From Rhizoclosmatium globosum (lineage: Eukaryota; Chytridiomycota; Chytridiomycetes; Chytridiales; Chytriomycetaceae), in contig MCGO01000071.1 of assembly GCA_002104985.1 (NCBI GenBank), positions 1 to 64,000 of the forward strand: DNA of 64,000 nucleotides, read 5' to 3'. The notes beneath the pieces were generated by a model that saw only the letters and a program-made list of their open reading frames with translations, did no database searches and was not told the DNA's origin. Below are positions 9,592-21,250 of the stretch, one piece after another. Position numbers and translations under genes: made by a program. The stretch's first letter is position 1. Each line of letters starts with the position of its first letter.

Positions 9592-10573
9592 TCAATCTTC
9601 TGTCAAGTCAATCACATCCAGAACCTCCCTTTTCTTGGGCATCAGTTCGCCAACAAATACAATATCTTCTCCACTGTCTTCAACCTCACACTTTCTTGGT
9701 ATGTTTGACTCTAAAGTCATGTGTCCTTCAGTAGACGGCTCAAGCTTACACAGAGATGAACGACGTGATGTTGAACCATTTTCAAGATTAAATGAATTAT
9801 CAATAAATTCGCTGGTTTTGTAGTGGAAGGTGTGAACAAGAAGGGGTTCAGTTGTTAGGTCTTCCACGTCCCATGTTCTGAAGTGAGAAGCCAACGGATT
9901 AGGGGCGCCAAGACTGAATCAGAATAAGGTGATTAAAAAATTATTGCTATTCACTTTATGCTCACGTTGTGGTTGCAGATATGAACACTCCTTTCTTGGC
10001 CTTCTCATTCTTTTGACAGATTACATAAGCTTTGGTTACGCCAAATCGGAAGATACTCACCACTTCATGAACAAAGGATTTAATAGATGATTCCTGTTGC
10101 TTTGGTGGATTCGTTCCAACGAGACGTACAGGCCAAATTTGAATAACAATAGTTCCCAGCACATTCAGCTCATTCGCATTCATGATCCCTCCGTTCTCAA
10201 CAATTTTTGGTGCAGAAAAGATGAACGGACGGCGAATGTGACCTTCCCATTTCCCTTCAAGGGAAGTCAATCCCCTTTGTCGCAGAAAGCGCGAGTCCAT
10301 TCTCTTCCCGTCGATCCATAACTCCGCTTCCAAGTACACTAAGCCAGGAAGAAAGGAGCCGCGAGGATCGCTGACTGCGTTTGGGTTTCTGCAATCGAAC
10401 TCGATGGCGTAGCTTGAACCAAGAACTGATTCGACGATTGTACATTCCGCTCCGCTTGGATGAGGATATTCTGGAGAGTTACTGAGGCTATTTTCAAGCC
10501 GAATGCCAATGGCGAGTGTGGCGTTGCGGAATTCGGGACAATCAGGGTGGGAGGGAATGATCAACTCAACCAT
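9592..10573 (-). CDS. DUF7918-type protein with C-terminal SUMO-interaction-type motif (paralog E)
   Basis: Three exons: 10061-10573, 9966-10009 (44 nt) and 9592-9913; frame intact. The N-domain shows CPEFRNATLAIGIRL, PGLVYLEAELWIDGKRMD, RPFIFSAPKIV and LGTIVIQIWPV. Exon 2 encodes NEKAKKGVFISATTT. Exon 3 encodes LLVHTFHYKTSEFID and a short acidic linker with DIVFVGE, and ends KKREVLDVIDLTED. It sits at the upstream end of the tandem array, separated from paralog D by the LTR element. The intact frame and the conserved exon sizes argue that it is expressed. Confidence 0.8.
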
Positions 10574-10711
10574 TTTGGAAAAGAAACCAGAATATTATAG
10601 CCACTTCTATCGAATTAAAATTTGTTTAAGTGTCTGTAGTTTCCATTGTTCTTGTCATTAGATTATGCATACTGGAAACAATGATTTCCGTCTGTATATT
10701 GTTCAAAAACA

Positions 10712-13700
10712 ATGATGAATAAGTACAGCCTTCTTGCTCTTTCCCTTGTTTTCACTCTCACAGCGGCCGCACTCGCTCCAATTAATTGGAATGACTATAA
10801 TATGGACGCAAATGGTACCAGCTTCTACAACGGTCAAGCTTGCGAGATAAAAAACAACGTTTTTGGTTGGGATAGATTGCAGAATCCAGACGGAAGCTAC
10901 TTTACTACCTCTAAGCGACCAATTGTCATTGTGATCGATAGTTGGAAAAGTTCGAAAGTAAACGCATATATTGCTCAATATTTGTTGGAGCTTATGGGAT
11001 ACAGGTATGCAAAATTACATTTTCATGAAATCTAAATTGAAGATGTGTAGAACCCAAGTTGTCTCTCGTTTTCAGTATATTTTTGGTCCTGAACTCTATA
11101 GCAACGTTGTTGACTTAGAAATGGAAATTTGTAAGAACCATCTTTTTTACTTCGAGGGACTTATAGCACAAATTATAGGGACTGGAGATTTCACAAATTA
11201 CGCGAAAATAACTCAGTATGATCGAGTTGGAGTTGATTTGGGAGCCACTGGGTAAGAGATCGAGGAGAAGCCCAGATTCTAAGCTTTGATTAAAAGGTAT
11301 AATGGTGTAGCGGGAATGATGTTTCCGAGCTATTTATTGGATCAATACCCTGAATATTCTCTTGAATTTTGGAAATTCCTCTTGAATCCAAAGTTTCGAT
11401 CTATATTTCCACCCTCTGGATCAGGGCCGTACGTGACTGTTGATGGAGCGCCAATTTGTGACAATACTCCAGGCACTTGCGTGAACAATGTGAGAGACCG
11501 AGCTTAATTCAATTCTTCTTATTGCTTTGACAGACGTATATTCCGAGCCATTGCAGAAGCAAGGATGCCAATTGTATTGAAATGCTTTACTGGGATCCTG
11601 GATACTCTAATAATGTTTACCAAAGGCTTATTGATGGTCTCAAGTTGCCAATTACCATAAACTTCGTTGGTGATGCCGCAAAAGATATTGTAAACGAAGC
11701 TCTTAAGCAGAAGAAGCCAATCTTATTTTATGGATGGACTCCTACAGTATTTTTAGCAACAAATAATTTCACTCGAATCCTGTTCCCAAGTACAAACGCC
11801 ACGGAATATGTCAATTTCACAAATGGTGAGAGTTAAGACACGAACTTAAATGAATTCTAAAATCGATCAGATCCTTCAACACCCCTGACAACAGACGTCC
11901 AAGGAACTATTCTCCACAAAATCGTGTCACGGGCATTTCTTGCAGACTTTCCCGAGCTGCGAACATTTGGGACTTCGTATCTAATTGGTGATGACCAAAT
12001 CTCCAACACCCTTCGGGTTCTCGCTGATAATTCTTGGTCTGAGGCCCAAGCGGCTTGTTACTGGGTTCAGACATCAAGTCAGATATGGTCAAATTGGATT
12101 CCAAGTCTGCCCCAGTCAGTTGGTAATATAATAGTATTTAACTCAAACAATTCCTAAGCATCAGAATAGATTCTTGCCCGGTCGGAAAAGGAAGATATCT
12201 GACTGGTGCAACATACCTTTGCATCACTTGCCCGAAAGGAACTTACAATTGGAACCCAAATAACACTCAAGAATGCCTGAATTGTCCAGCTGGATTCGTT
12301 TGCTCAGGTGGATCTTCAGTTGATGTTACTAGGGGGCTTTGGATGTCAAATCGAACTGACGTACCTACTTCGTATAACTGCCCACTTCATGACTCATGCT
12401 GTCATTCCGACAGCTGTCCACCACAATCTTGCGCCGATGGATTCACGGGACTCCTTTGCACAGAATGTTCTGTAAAAGGATCATACTTATGGGGATCTAC
12501 CTGCCATAATTGTTCGGCAATGGGTGGCTTAAGCTTCTATTTAATACTTTTGATGGCTTTTATTTGTGCGCTACTTTTGTTGGCCCTACCTTATGAAGAA
12601 GCACCAACAGTTGAGCTTCTTTTCTTTTACTTGCAAGTAGCTCGATACATTTTTGAGACACAAGCTGATGGGATTTTGAGTGTTCCCGGAATCAATACCT
12701 TGCTTTCAGTTGCGGCGCTCAACATTGACGGTTTTGTCTCGGATTGTACTCTTCCCATTTCAGGAGTTTCCAAGCTTATGTTCAGACTGTTTCTACCGAG
12801 CCTCATATTGGTGGACATTGTAGTATTGTATTTTGTGCTAAGAATCATTCAAACCCGTTTACCCGGAGCTCATGAATTTCTCACCAAATGGATGCCTTAC
12901 CATATAAAAGGGGAGCCTGTTAATTTAATTTGCTTTCGGGCTATCATCGTAGTATGCACATTCGTCATTATGCCTCTTGTTGATGCCAGCCTGGTTTTGT
13001 AAGTTTTTCATGATTTTCGAATATAAATCTCGTTTTCGTTAATTTTGGTTCAGATTACAATGCAAACAGGTTGAAGGCAAATACGTTCTGTTCCAGTCAC
13101 CTCAAGTGGAATGTTTTGGCTTTGAGCATGCACCGGTAGCAGCACTTGCAATTTTTGTGATTGTATTGATGCTTGTTGTTTTACCGTCAGTCCTTGCGTT
13201 CATCCTGTACCGATTGTGGAGAAACGAGCATATTTCGTACAGCAATAATTTGGCACCAATCGAAACCCTATTCCAGTGTCTATATATCATATTCAAACCG
13301 GAAATGTTCTTTATGTTACCAGTGACAATTTTGGAGAAAGGTGCTCTTGCGATTTTATTCACAATGCTGCATGAATACTCGAACCAAGTTCAAACAAACA
13401 CATACATTACAGTCATGACGTTTTTATGCGCGACAAGAATTTATTGGCAGCCATTCTCCAATCACTTGGAAGCGTACTTGAATCGAGAAGTTGCTCTGGG
13501 AATCCTCGCCATGGTATCCTTGCGACAATACACAGATCATTACGGCGTTACGAACGTCGCGCGTATTCAAATGGGGGCTTTGATTTTTCTTCCGCCAGCT
13601 TTACATTGTCTTCGTTGGCTGCAGCATAATTACGATAAGCACCGTGATTCCATTCAAGCAGCTCTCGAAAAAGGTAGCAATCTTGCGGGCAGCTTCAAAA

Positions 13701-13954
13701 ACAAAATGAGTGGAACTGGAAGTAATCAAAGCATAAGTAGTTCGAAATTCGGAAGTTCAAATAATGTTAACACGGTCCGATCAAAACCTTTGGGTGAGAC
13801 TGGATCTACACACGGAAGCCAGAAAGACATTGCGCGTAGCAGTATTACGCGGCAGACAAAGAAAGGAAGCAACAATGACGTGAGCATTAGTGCAAGTCAC
13901 ATCAGTGTGAAGGGAACTACTGTGATGTCCCAACCGAGTCGCAAGGAAACATAA
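10712..13954 (+). CDS. receptor-like membrane protein: OpuAC-like ectodomain, Cys-rich region, multiple membrane helices
   Basis: Eight exons: 10712-11004, 11051-11130, 11179-11251, 11297-11489, 11534-11825, 11871-12122, 12170-12998 and 13054-13954; 970 residues, all phases agree. After a signal peptide (residues 1-20), roughly residues 25-390 resemble the glycine-betaine-binding OpuAC/ProX fold: YIFGPEL, FPSYLLDQYPEYSLEFW and the ILFYGWTPTVFL segment. A Cys-rich ephrin-receptor/GCC2-GCC3-like stretch follows (CPKGTYNWNP, LLCTECS), then about eight hydrophobic segments and a Ser/Thr-rich cytosolic tail of about 100 residues. Ligand sensing at the plasma membrane is inferred. The helical part resembles Cys-rich multi-pass proteins of ciliates and oomycetes more than classical GPCRs. 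Its damaged paralog lies at 17988. Confidence 0.75.
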
Positions 13955-14093
13955 TTTTGTCGTTTTAGTGGAATAAACTTAAAAGTGATTGAGTGAAAGT
14001 TAAGTTCATCGCTCAAGCGGCAAACCAATCAAAAGTCTGATTTAGCATGCAAAAAACACCTCATTCCCACTCAAAATTCCTTCCAAGAACCTC

Positions 14094-15025
14094 ATGAGCA
14101 ACACCGTATCTTCTACTTGCAACGTTTCACTCCAATCCCTCATTCAAGAGTCCGGCATTTGCTTCCGCTTCCCAGATCCATCGAATCCAGACGTCATCAA
14201 CGCACGCAACAAGTGCTACTGCAACCAAATCGACACAAACAGTCTCTTGGATAGTTGTGCCAACGACGACCCAGCACAGTGGTATCCAACATTCCAAAGC
14301 TACTTGAAAGGCCGAGTCGATGCTTGCAAGTGAGTCCGCCAACCCACAAACACATCCGCTAACAGCATCCAACGCAATCAAAGAAACGTCTCAATCTCAA
14401 CAGACGCCATAGTGACAGGTCTTCCAACCAAAACGGCAACAACGAATATCGTTCAATCCGTAACATACACAGCACCTGTTATTACAACATCAACGCCTTA
14501 CACCCTTCCCCTCACCGACGCATGCGCGATTTCACAGCAATCTTTGGTTCAAGAGGCTGGAATCTGTTATAGGTTTCCAGACCCTTCTGTTACGGATCTG
14601 GAAGTCGCTCGCGACACGTGTTTCTGCAACATCGACACAAACGCTGTATTGAAAAAGTGCGCGAGCTATGATGCATCTTTGTGGAATCCGGCGTTTGAAA
14701 GTTACTTGAAAGGACGGTTGACGGCATGTCAGTGAGTTGATTGCTGCTAAAGAGTTGCAGAATATTCTGTTATTAACTGTATGGTAGGAACGTCGGATTG
14801 TCGACGGATGGTGTTTCGCTTGGTTTGCCAGTTTATACTACTCAAGTTATTACGGCGATTCCAACAGCACCTAGCACGACTGATGTTACTAAGTCAAGAA
14901 CTGTATCCGTTTCTGCACCTTCTTCGACGAGCGCTTCAGTCAGTGCAAAGAGTGCTGGTGATTCAGGTGCTTCTATTCATGGGACACTTTTTGTTGCTTT
15001 GACTCTTGCAACCTTCTTATTTTAA
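14094..15025 (+). CDS. duplicated Cys-domain protein with hydrophobic C-terminal tail
   Basis: Exons 14094-14329, 14384-14731 and 14788-15025; 273 residues. Two copies of a Cys-rich domain of about 70 residues (each with SLxQExGICxRFPDP and a CxCNxIDTN core, ending SYLKGR) are followed by a Ser/Thr/Ala-rich region and a hydrophobic end (LFVALTLATFLF). That end looks like a GPI-attachment signal, but no N-terminal signal peptide is visible from this ATG, so an upstream exon may be missing. It could be a cell-surface protein. Family unknown. It is related in layout, not closely in sequence, to the two minus-strand proteins at 15587 and 21603. Confidence 0.65.
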
Positions 15026-15419
15026 GCCAGGACAGAACTTTCAGGCTTTATATTATTTATTCTTTTGCCAACTATTTCTATGAGTGACAATATAATGCAG
15101 GAAGTTGAAAACTTTCTCTTCTCTCGCAAGATGTTGCCAGATGTTGCCAATGCCGTTTCCTCTTTACTAACCTCTACTTAAATTCCTTCAGATTATTATT
15201 TCTTTCGGCATATCTCGTATAACGGTCAGTACATCTTGTTGCCCGCCAATTTGTTCGACTCCGAAAACACGCACTTAAATTCATTTCATGTTATTCTCGA
15301 AGTGCAAGAAAGTAAAAAGAATTAGCACAACTATGATGATATACTGCATGTTTTCAACGTGTTGTGTTCCATTTTTTTTAAAGCAGAATAAGGTTTGTTG
15401 TGCCTTCATAGCAAGTGTA
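15026..15419. other. intergenic region upstream of tRNA-His
   Basis: AT-rich spacer between the Cys-domain gene and tRNA-His. The only structure I see is the decayed tRNA-like copy at 15206-15262. Confidence 0.5.
15206..15262 (+). pseudogene. decayed tRNA-His copy
   Basis: The first half, through the D-arm and into the anticodon stem (CTCGTATAACGGTCAGTACA), is nearly the same as tRNA-His 210 bp downstream. The 3' half, with the T-arm and acceptor, no longer pairs. Confidence 0.6.
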
Positions 15420-15491
15420 GCATACCTCGTATAACGGTTAGTACAGCTCGTTGTGGCCGAGCAAATCCAGGTTCGATTCCTGGGGTGTGCA
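15420..15491 (+). tRNA. tRNA-His (GTG)
   Basis: A full cloverleaf can be drawn. Acceptor GCATACC pairs with GGTGTGC (one G-U), anticodon stem GCTCG/CGAGC encloses loop TTGTGGC with anticodon GTG, and T-stem CCAGG/CCTGG encloses TTCGATT. No intron. A Pol III terminator TTTT follows at 15495-15498. Confidence 0.92.
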
Positions 15492-15586
15492 TCCTTTTGA
15501 TGCGAAGACGCGGTAATACTTGGAGAAAGGTGTTTGGCAGTGAACTGGGGAATGTGTGACAATTGGGTTCAACTTATTCACTTTAT

Positions 15587-16187
15587 TCAGAATAAGAGAA
15601 ACCCCATGAAAGCAGACAATGTCAAAAGTCCTCTGTTACGGCTATTGCCCGCACTGGCTTTTTGTTCTGGAGTACTGGATGTTGATGTGTCACCACTTTG
15701 TCCAGCTGGTTTCACGACCGGTGAACCAGTGGGAACAATGGTTGTTCTCGTAGCTGTAGCTAAAGCTGCAGTCGTGATGGCTGACGTAGCTGGCGCTCCA
15801 AAGTTTCCCTGCAGCCACTGCGTAATATTCTTGGGCAACGGCTCAACTGTGTGCGTTGGAACAGCCAATTTCACTTCTCTACAACACAGAATCATGGAAT
15901 TGAGATACGTTCGCTTAAGGAAAACACAAATACGCGAGAAGAACTTACCCGCAATAAAGCTTGCTCTGGTCAACAGCCTGCAAATATGCGGTCTCCCATT
16001 TACTCTTATCGTCTTTGGCGCAATACGTCGCGATAGACTCCAGGTTGAATCCTTCACAGATGCATTTCTCAATATCGGCGACAACAGGGAGCGCGCCACA
16101 TGCGGATTGGACTTTGGAGGAGGCAAGCCAGGCGTACAGGCATGGTTGGGAGAGGTTTGGCAAGTCAGGTGTTGAAGGAGAGGACAT
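15587..16187 (-). CDS. small Cys protein with hydrophobic C-terminal tail (copy 1)
   Basis: Exons 15949-16187 and 15587-15878. The N-terminal domain (start MSSPSTPDLPNLSQPCLYAW; Cys residues spaced around ALPVVADIEKCICEGF and IATYC) is followed by an Ala/Thr/Ser-rich segment and a hydrophobic end (LLTLSAFMGFLLF) suggestive of GPI attachment or a tail anchor. No signal peptide is visible. It is very similar in both coding and partly in intron sequence to the gene at 21603. Function unknown. Confidence 0.7.
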
Positions 16188-16429
16188 TGGATGAGTTCTG
16201 TCTGATTTTTTTTAGGGACAAGGGGGCCATAACTGGCTCCTTCTGTTTTGTATTCGCGGACTTTTCGTGTTTTTCGAATGTGGCTGTGCTCGTTGAACTC
16301 AGTTTGTCGATCGCATTGTTGACAGGTAGAACATTGATGTTACCGATCAATAGCTAAATATATTGGAACTTAAAAACCCATCAAAAGATAGAAAACTATT
16401 GCAATGCTAAATGTAAATTTATGCCAACT

Positions 16430-17679
16430 TCATTCCAATCTTGAAATCTCCACATCGCTCTTGGCCTTTTTGCTTTGCTGATTAGATGGACCTTCTTGTT
16501 CTGGACCATCATGTCCGTGGGTTTGTCTCTTGTGCCCGTGAACTGCAACTGCTCCAGCTTCCTGAACGACGTTTTGGGTAATTTGAGATGAGCTGTTTGA
16601 AGTCATGAAAGGATTCTTCTCATCTTCGAGTTTGACAGTCGAGTTCACAAAAGAGGAAAAGGACGGTAGCATAGGAAGAGATGGTTCAGCAGAAATGGCG
16701 ATAGCTGGAGAATCTGAAATCAAGCGCTTTTTGGGTGGAATATGCCAATCAATAGGGCTCGAGCTAGACGCACGACGTTTTGGTGCGATAGTTGCATTGA
16801 TTTTGGGGGTTTCGGCGAGGCTGCCGTTTGGAAGAGGCGTAGCTTTAAGATCCCAAACGATTGGTGAGATCGTAAACGAAGAACTGAGTCTTGGGGCGGG
16901 AGTTGAAGGAGGTCTTGGAGTGTAGTTGGAATGTGGTCTGGGTGCAGGCTTAGGATTTGAAGCAATGGGAGCGTCAAGGTCGTGGTAGCGAGTGTGAAAG
17001 AACGTGTTTGGTAAAGGGGGTGGCAAAACCGAGTCGAGCATCGTGGAATATCGGTTGGCCCGTTTCTGATTTGGAACACGAGCAGGAATGATTCCATCAC
17101 GAACTAGCTCGGATCTTTGCTTGTACTTGAAAGTGTGAGTGAACAAGGGTTCGTCCGACAAATTCTTGATTCCAATGTGGCGTACTCCTCGATTGACGCC
17201 TTCGGATTCCCTGTAGTATCATTAGATTTGTTGGTCAATGCAGCGCCACTATCTTACCTCAACGCGGGGTCGTCGTTGTTCGCAACGCGCACAAGCCTCA
17301 GTTCGACTTCTATTGAACCCGCCTCGCCGAAACGCAATTCTCTTCCAGACGCGGCATTCACATTGACGCACGTGGGCCCAGTCTGATTGAGCAGCGGCGC
17401 GGCAACTCTGACGCCATCGACGCGAACGATCGCGCAAAAGAAGACGAGGCCACGTGCAAACGATCCGCCGAGGTCCGTCACGCGTCCGCCGCCACCACAA
17501 ACAAAGAACTCGATCGAAAACCGGAAATCGGTTGGGCCCTCGATCAGCGATGTCGTGCGCTCCGTCGACGAGTACTCGGTCGTGTTTGTCTCGCTGCCAC
17601 CTTCTCGGATCCCTACTTGCACCCGCGCGCCGGAGAAGAACCCGTTACTAAATGACTGGTCGACCTCGAACAGAACCAT
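16430..17679 (-). CDS. divergent DUF7918-type protein with long Pro/Ser-rich tail (paralog F)
   Basis: Two exons: 17258-17679 and 16430-17210. The N-domain is clearly diverged but keeps the order of the family: VQVGIREG near the start, FARGLVFFCAIVRVDGVRV, and an EVELRLVRV strand. Exon 2 starts with NRGVRHIGIK, equivalent to the KKGVFIS segment, then DEPLFTHTFKYKQRSELVRDGII. The remaining 200 residues are Pro/Ser/Lys-rich and low-complexity, with nuclear-localisation-like basic clusters (PPKKRL, SKKAK). No terminal [VI]DLT motif. Exon 1 is noticeably richer in G+C than its surroundings. Confidence 0.68.
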
Positions 17680-17987
17680 TGGCGCTCAATTTTAGGGAGG
17701 TTTTGTGGACGTTTTTATGCGTGTTCCTTTCGCAATCCCAAGCTCATGTCCGATAATATTTCAATACCATTTTGTTCGGACAGCAATGGAACCATAATAA
17801 ATAGATGTCCAACTCAATATGACTTAAGCTTGGGGAACAAAGTGACAGGTTCAAATTCAAGCCTATTGTTTGAGAATCAAAAGTGGTCTGGACCAACGGA
17901 GAATTTTACTAACACATAGCCTTTGTTCCAGCGGCGCTATAAGTTGCATAGACAATAACTGATTCTCATTATTTTTTCGATTGGAAA
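17680..17987. other. divergent intergenic region
   Basis: 308 bp between two gene starts pointing apart (DUF7918-type F and the second receptor copy). It must hold both promoters. No specific element recognised. Confidence 0.4.
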
Positions 17988-20462
17988 ATGCAGGCAACAA
18001 TCATTGCTGCTCTCTTGGGAATACTGGCAATCCAAACTCAAGCCCAGCTAATTGCCTCCAACATCAATACGAACGGCACTAGTTACTATACAGCTCCTGA
18101 TTGTACTATCGAAAACAACTCGTTCGGATGGAATACCCTTCGAAATCCAAACGGAAGTCTCTTTACAGCCTCAAAACGTCCAATTGTGCTTGTTTATGAT
18201 AACTGGGTCAGTTCAAGAGTGAATACTTACGTCACGCAATATTTACTTCAGGCGATGGGATACAAGTATGATGACAAACAAGAGACTTCATTCCATTTTC
18301 TATCTCTTACAGTCTAACTTGGATGTAGGGTTCGCGTTGTTGCAAGGTCTCCTTACATTCTCGGTCCTGAACTTTATCAACATATCGTCGATTTGGAAAT
18401 GGAACTCTGTGAGATTTTATCCTTAAAGAGTATTGATTCTAATCACATTGTAAAGGGCCGAGTGACTTCACCAATTATGGTCAGATCACCCAAGTGGATC
18501 GTGTAGGATTTGACTTAGGTCCAGTTGGGTAAAGTCGTTCACTATTAGAAATATACAAAAACTTACTGGAACTAAAATGCAGATATAATGGCATAGTTGG
18601 ATGGTGGTTTCCCAGCTACCTTTTGGACCAATACCCAGAGTATTCTCTCGAGTTTTGGAAGTTCCTATTAAATCCCACGATTCGATCCATATTTCCTCCT
18701 TCTGGCTCTGGCCCCTTCGTCAATTTGAATGGAGCTCCGATATGCGACAATATGCCCGGAACCTGTTTAAACAATGTAAACAAACACGCGTTTGTTTGTA
18801 TGACTAACCACATCAAAGACGTACATCCCTGAGCATTGTCGCAAAAAAAATGCAAATTGCATTGAACTCCTGCAATATGTTCCAGAATACTACACCAATA
18901 TCTATCAAAGACTTATTGACGGTTTAAAACTTCCAGTTACCATAAACTTTGTGGGCGACACCTTACAGACAATAGTTCGAGACGCATATAATAAGCAGAA
19001 ACCAGTTTTATTCTATGGATGGACTCCAACCGTCTTTTTGTCGCAGTTTAACGTGACCAAAGTCATGTTTCCCATCTCCAACGCGTCTGAATATGCTGCA
19101 TTTGGAACCAGTGAGCGAAATACATGCTACTCTTATATATCTTATACTGTTGAACAGATCCTGCAACGCCGTTGACAACAGAAATGCAAACCACTGTCAT
19201 CCGAAAACCACTTCTCCAAAGACTTTCCAGAAGCCCAGGCGTTCATAACATCATACTCACTTGACGATTCTCAAATCGGCGCAATTTTAAAATCTGTTTC
19301 GGATGGTTCCTTGACAGAAACGCAAGCCGCATGTGCTTGGGTTCAAGGAAATCGGCCGTTATGGGAACCGTGGATTCCCACATTACCCCAGTCTATCGGT
19401 AACGACCCAATTCAATGTATTCGTTAAAATTACTGATTGCCGTCTTATAGTCTCATGTCCAATCGGTCAAGGCCGATACCTTAGTGGTGCAGCATACACA
19501 TGTATAATTTGTCCTGTAGGTACTTACAACTGGAACCCAAAAAACACGGGTAGATGCTCACACTGTTCCGACGAATTCACGTGTCTTGGCGGCGCTGATG
19601 TGCGGGTTCTCAAGGGGTTGTGGATGGCAAATCGGACGGATGTGCCCACTGCGTATAGCTGTCCTACACAGGACTCTTGTTGTACGGACAATAACTGTAC
19701 TGCTCAGACTTGTGCGTCTGGGTTTAAAGGTTTATTGTGCACGGAATGTGAGGAAGTGGGTTCGTATTTGTGGGGGAACAAGTGTCGACACTGTTCAAAA
19801 AGTGGCGGTGTCAGCTTCTACTTGATAATCGTGTTAGCTTTCCTTTGTGCGTGTGGTTTGCTTGCGCTACCGTATGAAGAGGCCCCAACGGTTGAGTTAC
19901 TGTTCTTTTACTTTCAAGTGTCGCGATACGTATTTGAGACACAAACTGAAGGGATTTTCAGTATCGCTGGAATAAGTACATTCTTGTCAATTGCGGCGCT
20001 AAATGTCGATGGGTTTGTGTCGGATTGCACACTTCCGATTTCAGGGATTAATCGACTGCTCTTTCGATTGTTTTTACCTACGCTCATATTGGTGGATATT
20101 GTTGCCTTGTATTTTCTTTTGCGTGTTGTGCAGAATCGGCTGCCTGGTGCTCATGATGTATTGATGAGATGGATGCCGTATTATATGAAGGGACAACCAA
20201 TTAATTTGATATGCTTTCGAGCCGTGATAGTCGTCAGCACATTTGTAATCATGCCGCTTGTTGACTCCAGCCTTGTGTTGTAAGTTAATCAGCATATGGT
20301 ATCTCAGCTCACACATATATCAACAGACTCCAATGCACCGAGGTTGAGGGAAAGATGGTCTTATTCCACGTTCCTCAAGTTCAATGCTTCAGTTCTAAGC
20401 ATGCCCCAGCGGCAGCCGTAGCGATAATTGCAATCGCATTAATGCTTCTTGTATTGCCTTAA
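17988..20462 (+). pseudogene. second OpuAC-like/Cys-rich membrane receptor, truncated
   Basis: Paralog of the gene at 10712 with the same exon pattern: 17988-18265, 18329-18408, 18456-18528, 18583-18775, 18819-19110, 19158-19398, 19451-20279 and 20327-20462. Exons 2, 3, 4, 5 and 7 have exactly the same length as in the first copy. Exon 6 is 11 nt shorter, which breaks the frame near 19210. The last exon stops at 20460-20462 directly after the fifth hydrophobic segment (MLLVLP), where the first copy continues for about 250 more residues. A Ser/Lys-rich open stretch at about 20463-20664 looks like the old cytosolic tail, so an internal deletion of several membrane helices is likely. Probably a pseudogene. 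A short expressed form cannot be excluded. Confidence 0.72.
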
Positions 20463-20861
20463 GTTAAGCGAATCCCCTGAAGGAAACAAAGTAGGTAATG
20501 GAACCGAGGTCTTGAGAATTGCGCGATCAAGTTCTCTTTGTGAAATTGAATCAAAACATAGAAGTCAAAATCTCATGCGAAGAAACAGTATCACTGTCAG
20601 CAGACAAATGATCAAGAAGGCAAGTATCAAAGATCTAGGCTCCAGTCCAAAGGAGGAGTGTTAAGCGATATTAAATCTGATTTGTATCTGGAGTGTATTA
20701 AGGTGTAAGAATTATATCTCTACTTTGTGGCAATATACAGTGGTTTACTTTATTCTCAAATCTTATCCACAATATACAACCATCACTTCCCATTTTGCTT
20801 CCCATCTCTCATCCCAACTAAAAAACACCTTCCCGGACACCCAAAAGACCCAAGTGCCGCC
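20463..20861. other. receptor pseudogene tail and spacer
   Basis: 20463-20664 reads as the remnant of the receptor's cytosolic tail (Ser/Arg/Lys-rich, SLCEIESKHRSQ) in a frame no longer joined to the gene. The rest is AT-rich spacer without visible features. Confidence 0.4.
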
Positions 20862-21174
20862 AATGCCACCAAAGACAAAGTACAGAAAGCGAAACCAGTG
20901 CACTTCACAGCGAAAGCCAAGAAAGCTTCCCATCAAAGGAAAGCGTGCGGGGTATACAACAGCCAATGCATACAAGATCACTCCAGCTATGCAATCTCGC
21001 ATTGACTTCGGTAAACATATCAAAGCAATGTTTTCTTTATTAATTAAACGAACAGGAGTCAAAGAAGCTCTGAATGCAACGAATCTGACTCTTGATGGTC
21101 TGAAATCAGTGACAGGTGTTTCCTGCATTCTTCAACAACAACCTTCCTTCATCCCAGAACCTTCACATTATTAA
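20862..21174 (+). CDS. small basic protein, unrecognised
   Basis: 103 residues from the ATG at 20862 (MPPKTKYRKRNQ). The first 45 residues are strongly basic. They are followed by a helical-looking segment (MQSRIDFGKHIKAMFSLLIK, then VKEALNATNLTLDGLKSV). The basic arm plus helices is reminiscent of small histone-fold proteins, but I see no diagnostic motif. The stop at 21172-21174 almost touches the tRNA-Trp terminator. Confidence 0.4.
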
Positions 21175-21178
21175 AACA

Positions 21179-21250
21179 TGACCCCTACGTGATTTGAACA
21201 CGCAACCTTTCGCTTTGGAGACGAACGCGCTACCGTTGCGCCAAGGAGTC
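21179..21250 (-). tRNA. tRNA-Trp (CCA)
   Basis: On the minus strand acceptor GACTCCT pairs with AGGGGTC, the anticodon stem TTCGT/GCGAA encloses loop CTCCAAA with anticodon CCA, and the T-arm GCGTG TTCAAAT CACGT is intact. A run of four T on the minus strand (21173-21176) follows as Pol III terminator. Confidence 0.9.
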
